A stretch of DNA of 16,215 nt from Roseiflexaceae bacterium UBA965 (lineage in GTDB: Bacteria > Chloroflexota > Chloroflexia > Chloroflexales > Roseiflexaceae), in contig DBCF01000091.1 in the NCBI GenBank assembly GCA_002292925.1, forward strand, positions 1 to 16,215, read 5' to 3'. Numbering within the stretch: the stretch's first letter is position 1; the number at the start of each line of letters is the position of its first letter. A program made the translations under genes and the position numbers. The notes under the pieces are model-generated. The model searched no databases, was not told the origin of the DNA, and was given only the letters and a program-made list of their open reading frames with translations. Of this stretch, positions 15,568 to 16,215 are shown piece by piece.

Positions 15568-16215
15568 TTAGCGATAGCCGCTCGCTTGCATTTCGAATAA
15601 TTCGGCGTAGCGTTGTTTGTTGGCAAGTAACTGGGCGTGGCTCCCCAGCTCGACGATCGCGCCATCAGACAACACTGCAATCCGGTCAGCCATACGGACG
15701 GTACTAAAGCGATGCGAAATCAAAATTGCGGTGCGATCTTGGGTTAATTCTCGGAAGTGCTGGAATATTTCGTGTTCATGTTGGGCATCGAGGGCGGCGG
15801 TTGGCTCGTCGAGGATCAAAATCCCGCCGTCGCGCATAAACGCCCGGCTGAGGGCGATTTTTTGCCATTGGCCACCCGACAACTCGCGGCCATCCATAAA
15901 TTGGCGCCCCAAGGTGGTGTCATAGCCATTGGCAAGCTGGGCGGCGATTTCGGCCGCCCCGCCATCTTCAGCAGCGTGGGTAATACGCTCAATATCGTCC
16001 ATGCGCTCCACATTCCCAAAGCCAATGTTGTCTTTGAGGGTCATCTGATAACGCACAAAATCTTGAAAGATGACGCCGATGCGTTTGTGGAGTTCGTCTT
16101 GGTCAAAATCACGCAAATCGATGCCATCGATGGTGATTTTGCCCTCGGTGGGGTCATAGAGGCGGGTGATTAATTTGACCAGCGTCGTTTTGCCGGCGCC
16201 ATTGAGCCCCACCAG
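15568..16215 (-). CDS. ABC transporter ATP-binding domain, C-terminal part (runs off the window)
   Basis: About 215 residues are visible and the frame stays open to the last base of the window, so this is the 3' end of a longer gene. The fragment begins at the Walker A motif (GLNGAGKTT), followed by the Q-loop in VIFQDF, the signature LSGGQ, Walker B ILILDEP with its catalytic glutamate, and the switch histidine in ISHRF. All parts of a working ATPase are present. The short sequence after the H-loop, ending in an ELF-rich helix, matches exporters of the MsbA/SunT type in which a six-helix membrane domain precedes the ATPase; the missing 5' part should show this. The cargo cannot be told. It is convergent with the YYY genes and shares their terminator, so there is no evidence that it belongs to the same system. 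Confidence 0.92.
   Translation of the reverse strand: MVGLNGAGKTTLVKLITRLYDPTEGKITIDGIDLRDFDQDELHKRIGVIFQDFVRYQMTLKDNIGFGNVERMDDIERITHAAEDGGAAEIAAQLANGYDTTLGRQFMDGRELSGGQWQKIALSRAFMRDGGILILDEPTAALDAQHEHEIFQHFRELTQDRTAILISHRFSTVRMADRIAVLSDGAIVELGSHAQLLANKQRYAELFEMQASGYR

Noticed and set aside
1..16215. CRISPR arrays, tRNA/rRNA genes, insertion sequences, prophage or defence genes
   Set aside because: I saw no regularly spaced repeats, tRNA-like cloverleaf, transposase, integrase or nuclease motifs on either strand.

Overview
The window reads as ordinary chromosomal DNA from a Chloroflexota bacterium, probably class Chloroflexia. The main evidence is a pair of very large membrane proteins carrying the rare Chlor_Arch_YYY / DUF2298 domain (NYYYxG motif), a family I recall from Chloroflexi, some Archaea and a few Clostridia. 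Moderate GC, AAGGA-type ribosome binding sites and the other genes fit this but do not prove it. I see no tRNA, rRNA, CRISPR array, insertion sequence or phage gene.

Left part (1-4955, minus strand): five genes in one direction. In transcription order they are an NAD-dependent sugar-nucleotide epimerase resembling the CDP-tyvelose/paratose 2-epimerase group, a family 4 glycosyltransferase, a class I SAM methyltransferase, a short-chain dehydrogenase/reductase, and a Gfo/Idh/MocA oxidoreductase. The first three are separated by 4-5 bases and look like one operon for a modified-sugar glycan. A weak hairpin lies between the methyltransferase and the SDR, and a strong terminator follows the last gene.

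Middle (4956-5391): a 436-base AT-rich divergent control region. It holds a TATAAT box facing right, a TGG-TATGAT extended -10 facing left, a perfect ATTGTG-ATAA-CACAAT palindrome, and an isolated minus-strand terminator hairpin.

Right part (5392-15500, plus strand): a 2,572-residue protein with three successive glycosyltransferase-C-like membrane modules (one PMT/GT39-like, two YYY modules) and a TPR tail, followed by a 774-residue single-module YYY protein. A perfect 38-bp palindrome lies between the two genes and a bidirectional terminator follows the second. The window ends inside a convergent ABC exporter ATPase gene on the minus strand.

Working model (inference): the minus-strand genes make and transfer an unusual nucleotide-activated sugar in the cytoplasm. 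The YYY proteins act at the outer face of the membrane, probably transferring sugars from polyprenyl-phosphate carriers onto an envelope glycan or protein. No substrate can be read from the sequence. The YYY pair is the best candidate for an undescribed system here.
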